DNA of 64,000 nucleotides from Brachionus manjavacas. Its lineage: Eukaryota; Rotifera; Eurotatoria; Ploima; Brachionidae. How positions within the stretch are numbered: position 1 is the first letter of the stretch; each line of letters begins with the position of its first letter. Where the stretch lies: NCBI GenBank assembly GCA_019054805.1, contig JAHQIY010000007.1, forward strand, positions 5,709,501-5,773,500, given 5' to 3'. The position numbers and the translations under genes are program-made. Positions 23,001-34,700 of the stretch are shown in pieces. The notes under the pieces are model-generated. The model ran no database searches, was not told the origin of the DNA, and saw only the letters and a program-made list of their open reading frames with translations.

Positions 23001-26000
23001 CAATAAAGACATTTTCCCTAATGCTTCTATCCCAATTAATATCAACATAATTAAATAATGTGATTGCCTTTTTATGGGTGTTGGAAATAATGATGAAGAG
23101 TTGAAATGTAAGACGCTAAAAAACATAAAAATAAAAATAAAAAATGAAATTTTTTTTGACAATGAATTTACATAATCAGGCATAACATATAAATTTCTCC
23201 AGCTAAAAGAATAAATAACTTCAGGAAAAAAGGAATCCTGAATACGTGTTATCTGATTATTAACTAATTGGTAAATTGAATTAAAAAGATTTATGTCATT
23301 TTGCACATTCGAATAAAATCCATATAAAATGTCAGAATTCTAAAAAGTAAAATTAAAGATTCTAAATTATTTAAAAATCAAAAATATCTTAAGATACTTG
23401 ATCAAGCAAAGAATTAGTCCAAAATGGCGAAATAATGGGAAAATTAAAATTTCTAATTGAAGAAGATGGCCGCGGAAAAGAAGGAATATTAGCTCTTTGA
23501 TTTAATGAGATAAATCCATTGCGGTAAATCTACAAAAAAGAAAGGGTATTAAAAATAAAAAAAAGAAAAATAAATTACCGTAAAGGAATCAAAAGATTCT
23601 CCAAAAATATTTAAATTACGGGTGAAAATCCTCAAACTAGATGAGAATATAAGTTGACTACGTACGGAGAAATCGTTTCGGCCAATTATGAATTGATTAC
23701 CAGAAGTGGTTTCGGTGGTGGTTAGTTCAGTTGATGATGATGTTGATTCATCTGTTGTCGTAGAATCTTCAGTACTTGATTCAGTGGTTTCGGTGGTGGT
23801 TAGTTCAGTTGATGATGATGTTGATTCATCTGTTGTCGTAGAATCTTCAGTACTTGATTCAGTGGTTTCGGTGGTGGTTAGTTCAGTTGATGATGATGTT
23901 GATTCATCTGTTGTCGTAGAATCTTCAGTACTTGATTCAGTGGTTTCGGTGGTGGTTAGTTCAGTTGATGATGATGTTGATTCATCTGTTGTCGTAGAAT
24001 CTTCAGTACTTGATTCAGTTGTTTCGGTGGTGGTTAGTTCAGTTGATGATGATGTTGATTCATCTGTTGTCGTAGAATCTTCAGTACTTGATTCAGTGGT
24101 TTCGGTGGTGGTTAGTTCAGTTGATGATGATGTTGATTCATCTGTTGTCGTAGAATCTTCAGTACTTGATTCAGTGGTTTCGGTGGTGGTTAGTTCAGTT
24201 GATGATGATGTTGATTCATCTGTTGTCGTAGAATCTTCAGTACTTGATTCAGTGGTTTCGGTGGTGGTTAGTTCAGTTGATGATGATGTTGATTCATCTG
24301 TTGTCGTAGAATCTTCAGTACTTGATTCAGTGGTTTCGGTGGTGGTTAGTTCAGTTGATGATGATGTTGATTCATCTGTTGTCGTAGAATCTTCAGTACT
24401 TGATTCAGTGGTTTCGGTGGTGGTTAGTTCAGTTGATGATGATGTTGATTCATCTGTTGTCGTAGAATCTTCAGTACTTGATTCAGTGGTTTCGGTGGTG
24501 GTTAGTTCAGTTGATGATGATGTTGATTCATCTGTTGTCGTAGAATCTTCAGTACTTGATTCAGTGGTTTCGGTGGTGGTTAGTTCAGTTGATGATGATG
24601 TTGATTCATCTGTTGTCGTAGAATCTTCAGTACTTGATTCAGTGGTTTCGGTGGTGGTTAGTTCAGTTGATGATGATGTTGATTCATCTGTTGTCGTAGA
24701 ATCTTCAGTACTTGATTCAGTGGTTTCGGTGGTGGTTAGTTCAGTTGATGATGATGTTGATTCATCTGTTGTCGTAGAATCTTCAGTACTTGATTCAGTG
24801 GTTTCGGTGGTGGTTAGTTCAGTTGATGATGATGTTGATTCATCTGTTGTCGTAGAATCTTCAGTACTTGATTCAGTGGTTTCGGTGGTGGTTAGTTCAG
24901 TTGATGATGATGTTGATTCATCTGTTGTCGTAGAATCTTCAGTACTTGATTCAGTGGTTTCGGTGGTGGTTAGTTCAGTTGATGATGATGTTGATTCATC
25001 TGTTGTCGTAGAATCTTCAGTACTTGATTCAGTGGTTTCGGTGGTGGTTAGTTCAGTTGATGATGATGTTGATTCATCTGTTGTCGTAGAATCTTCAGTA
25101 CTTGATTCAGTGGTTTCGGTGGTGGTTAGTTCAGTTGATGATGATGTTGATTCATCTGTTGTCGTAGAATCTTCAGTACTTGATTCAGTGGTTTCGGTGG
25201 TGGTTAGTTCAGTTGATGATGATGTTGATTCATCTGTTGTCGTAGAATCTTCAGTACTTGATTCAGTGGTTTCGGTGGTGGTTAGTTCAGTTGATGATGA
25301 TGTTGATTCATCTGTTGTCGTAGAATCTTCAGTACTTGATTCAGTGGTTTCGGTGGTGGTTAGTTCAGTTGATGATGATGTTGATTCATCTGTTGTCGTA
25401 GAATCTTCAGTACTTGATTCAGTGGTTTCGGTGGTGGTTAGTTCAGTTGATGATGATGTTGATTCATCTGTTGTCGTAGAATCTTCAGTACTTGATTCAG
25501 TGGTTTCGGTGGTGGTTAGTTCAGTTGATGATGATGTTGATTCATCTGTTGTCGTAGAATCTTCAGTACTTGATTCAGTGGTTTCGGTGGTGGTTAGTTC
25601 AGTTGATGATGATGTTGATTCATCTGTTGTCGTAGAATCTTCAGTACTTGATTCAGTGGTTTCGGTGGTGGTTAGTTCAGTTGATGATGATGTTGATTCA
25701 TCTGTTGTCGTAGAATCTTCAGTACTTGATTCAGTGGTTTCGGTGGTGGTTAGTTCAGTTGATGATGATGTTGATTCATCTGTTGTCGTAGAATCTTCAG
25801 TACTTGATTCAGTGGTTTCGGTGGTGGTTAGTTCAGTTGATGATGATGTTGATTCATCTGTTGTCGTAGAATCTTCAGTACTTGATTCAGTGGTTTCGGT
25901 GGTGGTTGATGATGATGTTGATTCATCTGTTGTCGTAGAATCTTCAGTACTTGATTCAGTGGTTTCGGTGGTGGTTAGTTCAGTTGATGATGATGTTGAT

Positions 26001-27788
26001 TCATCTGTTGTCGTAGAATCTTCAGTACTTGATTCAGTTGTTTCGGTGGTGGTTAGTTCAGTTGATGATGATGTTGATTCATCTGTTGTCGTAGAATCTT
26101 CAGTACTTGATTCAGTGGTTTCGGTGGTGGTTAGTTCAGTTGATGATGATGTTGATTCATCTGTTGTCGTAGAATCTTCAGTACTTGATTCAGTGGTTTC
26201 GGTGGTGGTTAGTTCAGTTGATGATGATGTTGATTCATCTGTTGTCGTAGAATCTTCAGTACTTGATTCAGTGGTTTCGGTGGTGGTTAGTTCAGTTGAT
26301 GATGATGTTGATTCATCTGTTGTCGTAGAATCTTCAGTACTTGATTCAGTGGTTTCGGTGGTGGTTAGTTCAGTTGATGATGATGTTGATTCATCTGTTG
26401 TCGTAGAATCTTCAGTACTTGATTCAGTGGTTTCGGTGGTGGTTAGTTCAGTTGATGATGATGTTGATTCATCTGTTGTCGTAGAATCTTCAGTACTTGA
26501 TTCAGTGGTTTCGGTGGTGGTTAGTTCAGTTGATGATGATGTTGATTCATCTGTTGTCGTAGAATCTTCAGTACTTGATTCAGTGGTTTCGGTGGTGGTT
26601 AGTTCAGTTGATGATGATGTTGATTCATCTGTTGTCGTAGAATCTTCAGTACTTGATTCAGTGGTTTCGGTGGTGGTTAGTTCAGTTGATGATGATGTTG
26701 ATTCATCTGTTGTCGTAGAATCTTCAGTACTTGATTCAGTGGTTTCGGTGGTGGTTAGTTCAGTTGATGATGATGTTGATTCATCTGTTGTCGTAGAATC
26801 TTCAGTACTTGATTCAGTGGTTTCGGTGGTGGTTAGTTCAGTTGATGATGATGTTGATTCATCTGTTGTCGTAGAATCTTCAGTACTTGATTCAGTGGTT
26901 TCGGTGGTGGTTGATGATGATGTTGATTCATCTGTTGTCGTAGAATCTTCAGTACTTGATTCAGTGGTTTCGGTGGTGGTTGATGATGATGTTGATTCAT
27001 CTGTTGTCGTAGAATCTTCAGTTGATGATGATGTTGATTCATCTGTTGTCGTAGAATCTTCAGTACTTGATTCAGTGGTTTCGGTGGTGGTTTGATGATG
27101 ATGTTGATTCATCTGTTGTCGTAGAATCTTCGGTGGTGGTTGATGATGATGTTGATTCATCTGTTGTCGTAGAATCTTCAGTACTTGATTCAGTGGTTTC
27201 CGTGGTGGTTAGTTCAGTTGATGATGATGTTGATTCATCTGTTGTCGTAGAATCTTCAGTACTTGATTCAGTTGTTTCGGTGGTGGTTAGTTCAGTTGAT
27301 GATGATGTTGATTCATCTGTTGTCGTAGAATCTTCAGTACTTGATTCAGTGGTTTCGGTGGTGGTTGATGATGATGTTGATTCATCTGTTGTCGTAGAAT
27401 CTTCAGTACTTGATTCAGTGGTTTCGGTGGTGGTTGATGATGATGTTGATTCATCTGTTGTCGTAGAATCTTCAGTACTTGATTCAGTGGTTTCGGTGGT
27501 GGTTGATGATGATGTTGATTCATCTGTTGTCGTAGAATCTTCAGTACTTGATTCAGTGGTTTCGGTGGTGGTTAGTTCAGTTGATGATGATGTTGATTCA
27601 TCTGTTGTCGTAGAATCTTCAGTACTTGATTCAGTTGTTTCGGTGGTGGTTAGTTCAGTTGATGATGATGTTGATGTAGATAATGTGGATGTTGATGTTG
27701 ATGTTTCAGTTGAATCTGTTCCTAGAGTGTTTTTGCTTCCAATCAGTACAACTAAGAATACAAATAGAATTTTATCAAGTTTTCGCAT
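17036..27788 (-). CDS. MUC4-like surface mucin: Ser/Thr tandem repeats, NIDO, AMOP, VWD, EGF domains
   Basis: Proposed exons (minus): 27788-23579, 23529-23398, 23339-23172, 23115-22784, 22727-22592, 22536-22436, 22371-20567, 20478-20365, 20307-20185, 20120-19974, 18402-17532, 17484-17309, 17250-17036. All have GT-AG introns and matching phases. Correcting one surplus base near 27091 gives about 2842 residues. Order: signal peptide (MRKLDKILFVFLVVLIG), about 1300 residues of 26-residue Ser/Thr/Glu repeats, NIDO (exons 1-4), AMOP (CP and FCCYD, exons 4-6), VWD (GDPHITTFDGLSYTFNG), about seven EGF-like modules, a second Ser/Thr-rich region, and a C-terminal hydrophobic tail ending three residues after a Leu/Ile run. 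This domain order matches MUC4. The tail, with no cytoplasmic part, suggests a GPI anchor or a tail membrane segment. It is expected to be a heavily O-glycosylated extracellular barrier or adhesion protein. The exon 4 end is uncertain by 6 bases. Confidence 0.85.
18403..19973. other. Long intron 10 of the mucin-like gene
   Basis: About 1.57 kb, much longer than the other introns of this gene (46-57 bases). It is AT-rich and no transposon or exon was recognised inside. Confidence 0.6.
23706..27700 (-). repeat. Coding tandem repeat (VNTR), 78-base unit, about 51 registers
   Basis: Unit starts fall at exact 78-base steps from 23706 to 25890 and from 25959 to 26895. Each unit encodes 26 residues: TELTTTETTESSTEDSTTTD followed by ESTSSS. 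Units starting at 25890, 26895, 27349, 27418 and 27487 are 69 bases long, lacking the nine bases AGTTCAGTT. Composite units of 111 and 118 bases start at 26964 and 27075. Units are nearly identical; visible substitutions are TTCAGTTG for TTCAGTGG (near 24018, 26038, 27271, 27634) and TTTCCG for TTTCGG (27198). Because 78 is divisible by 3, the opposite strand is also open over 3.4 kb, which I treat as a shadow. Confidence 0.97.
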
Positions 27789-29854
27789 AATTTTATCTCA
27801 ATTTTCTTTTATTTTTTTTCTGGAATATTTATACCAAAGAATTTTCCGCATCACTTATTTTTCTTGAATTTTTTGCTTTTTTTATGAAATCACAATTTTT
27901 TAATGTTAATTAAAATGATTTTGCTTTTTTTAGTTATATATTTTTTTGCCTTTTTTTGTTTTTAATTATTTTTCTATTAATCCTGATAAATCCTTAATTC
28001 TTTTTGTTTTTCTTTAAAGATTTTTGATTTTTTTTGAGTTTTATTATATTTATAAATTTTTTTATATATAATTAGATTTTGCATTTTTTTTAAATTTTTT
28101 AATAATCAAAGATTGCCTAAAGATTCAACAGAAATATTGAAACGATTAGAATTAAAAAAAATTTTTATCCTATCTATTCCTTTAAATTTAAATATCATTT
28201 GGTTGCAAAATTGGTCCTAAATTATTATATTCATTCCCTAATTTAAATTTAAATTTAAATTGAAAATATTTTCCATTTTAATAGCATTTAAAAATTTCTC
28301 AAACTGAAAGAGAATATTAATGATGAATTTACTTATTTATTTATGAACATTCATGAGATTTAAAATTTTTAATGTGAACTTCTATCTATTCAATCTAATA
28401 AATTTTAATTGTGTGGTGATTACTTATCTAAATAATTTCTGTAGCTCTACTGATTATTTGCTATTCTAGAGAGCGATCAGTCTTAAATCTGATTTACAAT
28501 GTTTTTTTATCAATTTTAAAGCAATAGCTTTTAAAAAAAAAACATTTGAGTATGAATTATGCAATTATCATGCTTTTTAATGCATATTTAAGCTTCGGTA
28601 AAAATAGAAAGGTAAAAAGGCAGTTTAAATTAAAAATTAGGAAAAAAATTGCAAAACAGATATAAATGGCAAAATTAAAATAGCAATTTGAGAATATCTC
28701 ATACGTGTCTAGGTAAAATATTCAATTATTTTTTATATTCAAAATCAAAGATTGAGATAAAACTGCCAGAACATCATTAAAAAAATATTTTTAAAATGTG
28801 AGTAATTGTGGTTTTTTTTTCAATTTTGTTTTTCAGTGTGAATACACATTATCGTTTCAAACTTATTGAGAAATCTTTCTTTAAAAATCAAAGAATTTTG
28901 TGCATTTAACAATTAAAAACGAATTTTCAATATTTTTCTGATTTTATTAAAAGTTAATAAAAAAATACATGTAATTTTTAAAGAAAAGCTCTAAATTATT
29001 TTTTATAATTTAATTAAATAAGGATATGTTTTTTAGTATTGTGCTTAATTAAAAAATATTCAAATCTTATTTTGAAGAGATTTTTGTTCACAAATATATT
29101 TTATTTCAAATAAAAAGTTGCTATAAAATTAATTAAAAATTTAATTTCCATAAACATTGTTAACATTGAAAATTTTCGTTTCGGTTATTGATTTTTTTAT
29201 TCATTTGTTTCTTACTTTAGAGTGTTTAATATATTTTTTTACTTCATAGTTAAATAAAAAAGAATTAAAAGAAAACAACGAACAATTTTCGTTCTTTTAC
29301 TAATTTATCCACCCAGAAATTTACAATTAAATAATATTATGCTTGCCGACAAATGAATTTTTTTTTATATAATTCTAAAAATAAAATAAACCATTAAATA
29401 TTAAATAAAATTGAACAATCATTCTAAATACTCCTCTCAATTTTTTAATTGCGTAACAAGCAAACTACTTCATGCAAATTTTTGCGTGATTTTAAGCGAT
29501 AAGCACTCAACTCCCACTCACACTCGATCATGCATTATTTTTGAGTCACACTCTAAAACATATTTCTTTTGCATTTTCTATTAAAAATCTTTAGCCAAGC
29601 TCAAGTCACTCACGTTAAAAATTATTTTCTAGTTAATCTGATTTTAATTTGCAAAAGCAATTCTAGCAATTTTATTTAGGCACTAAATTTCTACTTCACC
29701 AAATAATTATTAAATACTTCACCAAAATAGATCACCAAATAAACATTAAAAAATGTACCAAATAAATATATTTTTTCACCAAATATATTAATTATTTTAA
29801 AACTAAAATAATAGTTTTTATCAAAAATAATAATACAAATTAAACCAAAAATAA
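27789..29854. other. AT-rich upstream region of the mucin-like gene
   Basis: The promoter of the minus-strand mucin gene should lie at the left of this stretch, but no defined element can be named. At 29690-29785 a short motif close to CACCAAATA recurs about five times at irregular spacing. Nothing else is recognised. Confidence 0.45.
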
Positions 29855-29944
29855 TTACTGAACAATCAAGGCTTGTTTTGCCTTTGCAGGTCTTCCAGGT
29901 TTTTTTTCGCCGATAGGAATATTTTTCGCTGTATTTTTTTTCAT
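29855..29944 (-). pseudogene. MULE transposase C-terminal tail remnant
   Basis: The minus-strand ATG at 29944 gives 29 residues including NIPIGEKKPGRPAKAK and ending ALIVQ then stop. An AT-hook-like PGRPAKAK tail after a PIG motif is a common C-terminus of FLYWCH/SWIM MULE transposases. The upstream sequence (LKFDVASMKK) is compatible with the stretch between SWIM finger and tail. The catalytic part is absent, and the mariner-like element begins about 155 bases away. Confidence 0.45.
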
Positions 29945-30099
29945 AAATGTTTTATAAATTAAATTAAAATAATTCCATTAAATCTTTTTTTTTCATAGAT
30001 GCTACATCAAATTTTAATTGACCGGGTAGGAATATTTTAAAAATTAACGTAATTGCTCGATTTTATTTACATGTCATTATAGTATGCCATTCGGCTTTA

Positions 30100-31508
30100 A
30101 CGGGTGATAACATAAAATCGAGACGAACTTTAAAAGGTCATAACTCCTCTAATTTTAATAAAAATAAAACGAAATGAGAAATTCTAAATTTTGAGAGAAT
30201 TTAGAATTTTTATTCTAGTTTTATTTTTGCTTTTATCTTTTTCAATAAGTCCATTTCTTTGAAAATTATTGAGTCGTTTGAATGTAGAGGCCAAAATGTC
30301 CTCTACGAAATTAAGGTCCATATTTCTTGTACAAAGTAGTATTTTATTCCTTAGTTCATCCAAGTTTTATGCTTTCCAGCCATTCTCATACACTTTTACT
30401 TTAAAATGGACCAAAAATCTTCAATTGATCGTTATTCTAAAACTTTTGCAGGGTTTTTGCATTTTTGCAAAAATTTGATTTTTTGGTCAATCAAGTAGTT
30501 TATCACTGTGTTGGCATAATGAGAGCACAAATCGGGCCTGAACTTATAGTTGACGTCTGAATGATACTTTTTAATGAACGGAGTGACTCCAGGCTTTATA
30601 AAGTCTAAATAAACAGTTTGGTTGACTGCAAGTCCATTGTTTCATATGATTGGCAACGAAATACCCCTCTCAGAAATGACCAACCAAACAAGAAATTTCT
30701 GCTTAAATTTCTTAAGTAGGGTATATTTTGTACTAGCTGGTGTTGCAGCAATGTTACTTGAGTAAAATAAATCATTTCCATTAATTTTACCATGACTGAG
30801 AGTGAAATATGATTCATCGTCTAAAATCCAAGAAATATTTGGAATTTATAAATACAAATTTCTACATTTAATTCTAGCTACTTTTTTTGCATTTCGGTTC
30901 GGTCAGGGATTTTCATCTTTTTTCTAAGTGTTATTTGAAGGTTCTTCAACAATTTTGAAACCATTTGCTGGCTTATATCAAACTTTTTGGCTGCTTGTCG
31001 CTGACTGATATTGCCTTTGTGATCAAAAGCCTTTTTTGCTTGTTGAGTTGTACTTTAGTCATTTTTTTCGGTGTTTGACCAGGTTCTTGTTTCCTTTCTG
31101 GTGAATAATATTCACTACGTTTTGAAATTCGGTAAACAGTACATGGATTTTTTTGCCATTAAATGCCTCAAAGTGAATATCATTCCAAGTGATCTATTTT
31201 CGTTAAAAAACGCGTACACGCGAATTCTTAGGGCCTCTTCTTTAGATGAATTTATTTTGGTCATTTTTAATTCAAATTGACAAAATTATTTTTATCGTAT
31301 TTAAAATTAAATTTACTACAAGAATATAGTAGTAGTAGTAGCTGTAACACATAAGTGTGAGTGCAGTTCATAACACTGCACATTATTAGCTTGCAACCTA
31401 GGTTGCATTAAGTCAAAGTTCCTCAGTATAGAAAGAGATTTAAAAAAAAATTAAAATAGCATTGCAAATGATACTTGTAGTTCGTCTCGATTTTAAGTTG
31501 TCACCCGT
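30100..31508 (-). mobile_element. Mariner/Tc1-like DNA transposon, 1409 bases, transposase broken
   Basis: The ends are inverted repeats. The left end begins ACGGGTGATAACATAAAATC and the right end, inverted, ACGGGTGACAACTTAAAATC, continuing into a shared GAGACGAACT: 28 of 30 bases match. TA flanks both sides (30098-30099 and 31509-31510), the duplication of this superfamily. On the minus strand, with stops and shifts, the transposase reads MTKINSSKEEALRIR (ATG at 31264), a helix-turn-helix (ISQRQAAKKFDISQQMVSKL), ILDDESYFTL (first catalytic Asp), FRPDLCSHYA (second) and SIEDFWSILKVKVYENGW (third residue). About 36 residues separate the second and third catalytic positions. Several in-frame stops make it inactive, while the ends stay well preserved. 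Confidence 0.88.
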
Positions 31509-31700
31509 TATACTATTAAGACAATTAAGACAATTTATTGTTTGATTTTTCTATTATGTGAAAAAATTATTATTTGAAAATCATTGTCTGATAGTCTGCC
31601 GTGCAGCTAAAAAACAAATAAATAAAGTTGTAGCCATAAATTATAATATTAATAAAAAATTTTATTTAAAATATCGATTGAATTATTTATTATTTTTTAA

Positions 31701-34700
31701 TTAATTGTAAAGACTTTTGATCTCCTTAATTGAGCTCAACCAATACGAATTCCATTTAACTTCTTTTGATTTCAATTCTCCTTCGAACAACTCAGCATCA
31801 TTCAAATATTTTTCAATAGTCTTTTTGTATTTCTTGGCAAGAAAGCAACTTGAATTATGGTCAGGATTACATTTCAAATTTACCTGATGAAAATAAGCTG
31901 CACTTTGAGAGCAGCTTTTATGCGGAAGGGTTGTTTTGGCAGTGTTGATCGAAGTTGCTAATGAAGCGGCGAGTTTTTTGCTTTCGATTTCATTCTTAAA
32001 AAAATCGTAATTTTCCACTCCTTTCCATTTTCCCTTTTCTCTTTTTATGAGCGGTTCAGGCTCTGGGTCTTCCAAAGACACGCCAGCCAAATGCCGCTTT
32101 ATCAATTCGGCTGTAGCATGCTTTTCTGCAGAAGTCTCATGCTTCATTACTTCGTCAACAGTCAGAATATCATCAAACTTAATCAACAATGACTCATTGT
32201 TTTTGGCCAATTCTCTAATGAATTTGTTGGAGTACAATTGAATTTTGGAGTATAATTCTTTGATGAATGTTTGACTCAGTTCAGATTGCTTTTCTTGTCT
32301 CTTCAGCTCAACATCATTTAGCGCATCCAATTTAGACTGCATGTTTGGATGACCGAGAGCAGGTCTCAGTGAGGAATCGTTAACTTTCCTTTCATCGTCA
32401 AGTTGAGCCAATTGTTCAAGGCTATTTTGCCTCAATGTTGTCACATCACTTTCGATCATTGACTGATTGCCTACGAAAATCTCATTGAAGACAAGCTCGG
32501 GCATCTGCGCTGACAGTATTTCAAATTTGGTCACACTCTCACGAAATTCTTTCAAACACTGGTTTCTGTACACATCACATTGATTCAGATATGACTTGAG
32601 TTTAGAAATAATGGCTTCAGCAAACTCTGGATAGGAATCTTTTAGAGAAGCTCGTCTGGTTATTTGTCTGTTTTGTTGATGCAAATCTCGGTAATAGATC
32701 TCCGAGTTGCTCAAAATGCCCTCTAGAGCTTCGCGCAAAATATTTGTTATTCGGCCTATAAAATGTGTATCTGGGTTGCGATGTTCTCCAAATGTTAAAT
32801 AGTAGGCATACATTTCATCCCTAGTTTTGGCTCGTCTTTATTTTCGAAAAGAAAAATAAAAAAGATTTAAAAATAAAATTATTTTTTGCACCTATTTGCT
32901 ATTGAGGCTTTAGATAATTTTGAACTTCTTGAGTTTTTGGAAAATTTCTTTGTATTTGTAGTCACTGTTTTCTGAGTTGTCGATTGATCTACTGACTCGG
33001 CATATTCTTTTGCTTCATTCAGTTTACTATCGTTGTTTTTGCTAAAGTTAAAACAAAAATTTAAATTCTACTCAAAATCAGTGCTGAATAGCAAGTATAA
33101 ACTCAAGTCTCTTAATAAAAAATTATAGATTTTATTTGAAATTTATAAACCTAACCATCTTAATCTATAGATCTTTAGTGTTAATAATATTAAGAGTCCA
33201 CAAAGTACGATTTGTTGCAAAAAAAAATTTATTTTTTACCTTAAAAGAATTTATTTTTTTTCTTTCTTTTTATTCTTTGATAAGAAACATTAAACAAATT
33301 TAAATTTCTTACTAAATTTTAAGGCTTTTTTATCGGCAAACTGTAAATGATTTTACAGATTTACATTTTCATGTTTTAATGCATTCTAATAAACTTCAGA
33401 AAATTTTTATTTTGGATTTTCATTAAGTTTTTTTTTAATTTCTGAAATATTGCTCAAAAATATGATAATGAAAAAATTTAAAATTGTTTACATTTTGTCT
33501 TAAAATTTAAAGCCAAATCAAATTTTAAAACCTTGAAATTTGTTAGGGAAAAGCTCGAATCTTTTTTTTTCTCTAGCCCAAAGGGGAGGGCCCTTAATGA
33601 GAGTATGATGGTACCTCAATTACTATTTAAGGTTTGCAGGAAAAGTTGGGCCATTTATTAACACTTTATTTAAGATGACAAAGATGGCAGTTATTATTAG
33701 AAGGAACTACTGTTGGTATGTCAATTTGCTCCTTAAGATGGAAAGGCTTAGGTTTAACAACAAACTAAAACTCCAGCATGCCTGGTTTACTGATGCGTGT
33801 CTTTCACTAGCATCAGTAAAAGAAGAAGAGTCAGAGCGAAATGGAACAAGTTCCGTTTCCTGTCAACTAGATTAGATCAGTGTTTCAAATCAATGTCTCA
33901 TACGTGCCCTCTTCCGACAATACGACAGAAACGCTTTCTATGTGCATATCACCATCAATGTTAATTATGCATTGGCACTACCATGGACGTTTTTAAATAC
34001 AAGCTGCTATCAGTGAATCTGGCAGCTTTTGAACTTTATTTTTTTTAATTATTAACAAAAAGACTGACTCGTGGTCAAGCCACCGTTAAGCCATCATTTG
34101 GTGGACGTTTATAATAGAGAATTTCAAAAATAGAGAACACATTAATTCGAATAAAATAGAGATAAAAAGAGATATTCTTTAATTTTTTTTAGATATTGAA
34201 TAATTATTATTAATTAATTTTTTATCATAATTTTTTTGCATTCGACTTTTATTTCTTTTTTTAAATACTTGTCCATGGGACTTAAATTTTAATAAATAAT
34301 AATAATAATAAAAAATTCCAAATTTTATTTATTATATTCTAATACTTATTTCTTGATTTTGTCTTTACGATTCTTTGTTCTGATATTTTGACAAGCAAAA
34401 TTAAAGCCAATTGTAAAAAATTAGTTCAACAAATGAAGCTAAGTACTAGAAAAAGGAGTACAGATGCACAAAACGCTTTGCTAGTCCAGCGTTGTTCAAA
34501 TTATGGCACCTTTAAATCGACAGTTGATGATTCATTTTTTGCTCTTTTTAGAAAAGCTTTTTTCTCGACTGTATTTATAAAATCCAAGTATATTTATAAA
34601 ATAATAAATTGAATCTTCTCCCTTACCTCTAATCTTCTCTTTTTTGGATTAATTCAGTCTTAGACTCAAGATCATCTAAAGTAGATGAAAATGATCATAG

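Noticed and set aside
23706-27095. 1129-codon open frame on the plus strand, opposite the mucin repeat
   Set aside because: A repeat whose length is a multiple of three leaves complementary frames open automatically. The protein would be a pure Val/Asp/Ser repeat with no signal peptide or unique ends, while the minus strand has a signal peptide, unique domains and spliced continuation.
26833-27523. His/Gln-rich frames (MNQHHHQ repeats)
   Set aside because: Out-of-frame readings of the mucin repeat.
30269-31280. Plus-strand ORFs within the mariner-like element
   Set aside because: The minus strand carries the recognisable transposase blocks. The plus-strand frames have no motif.
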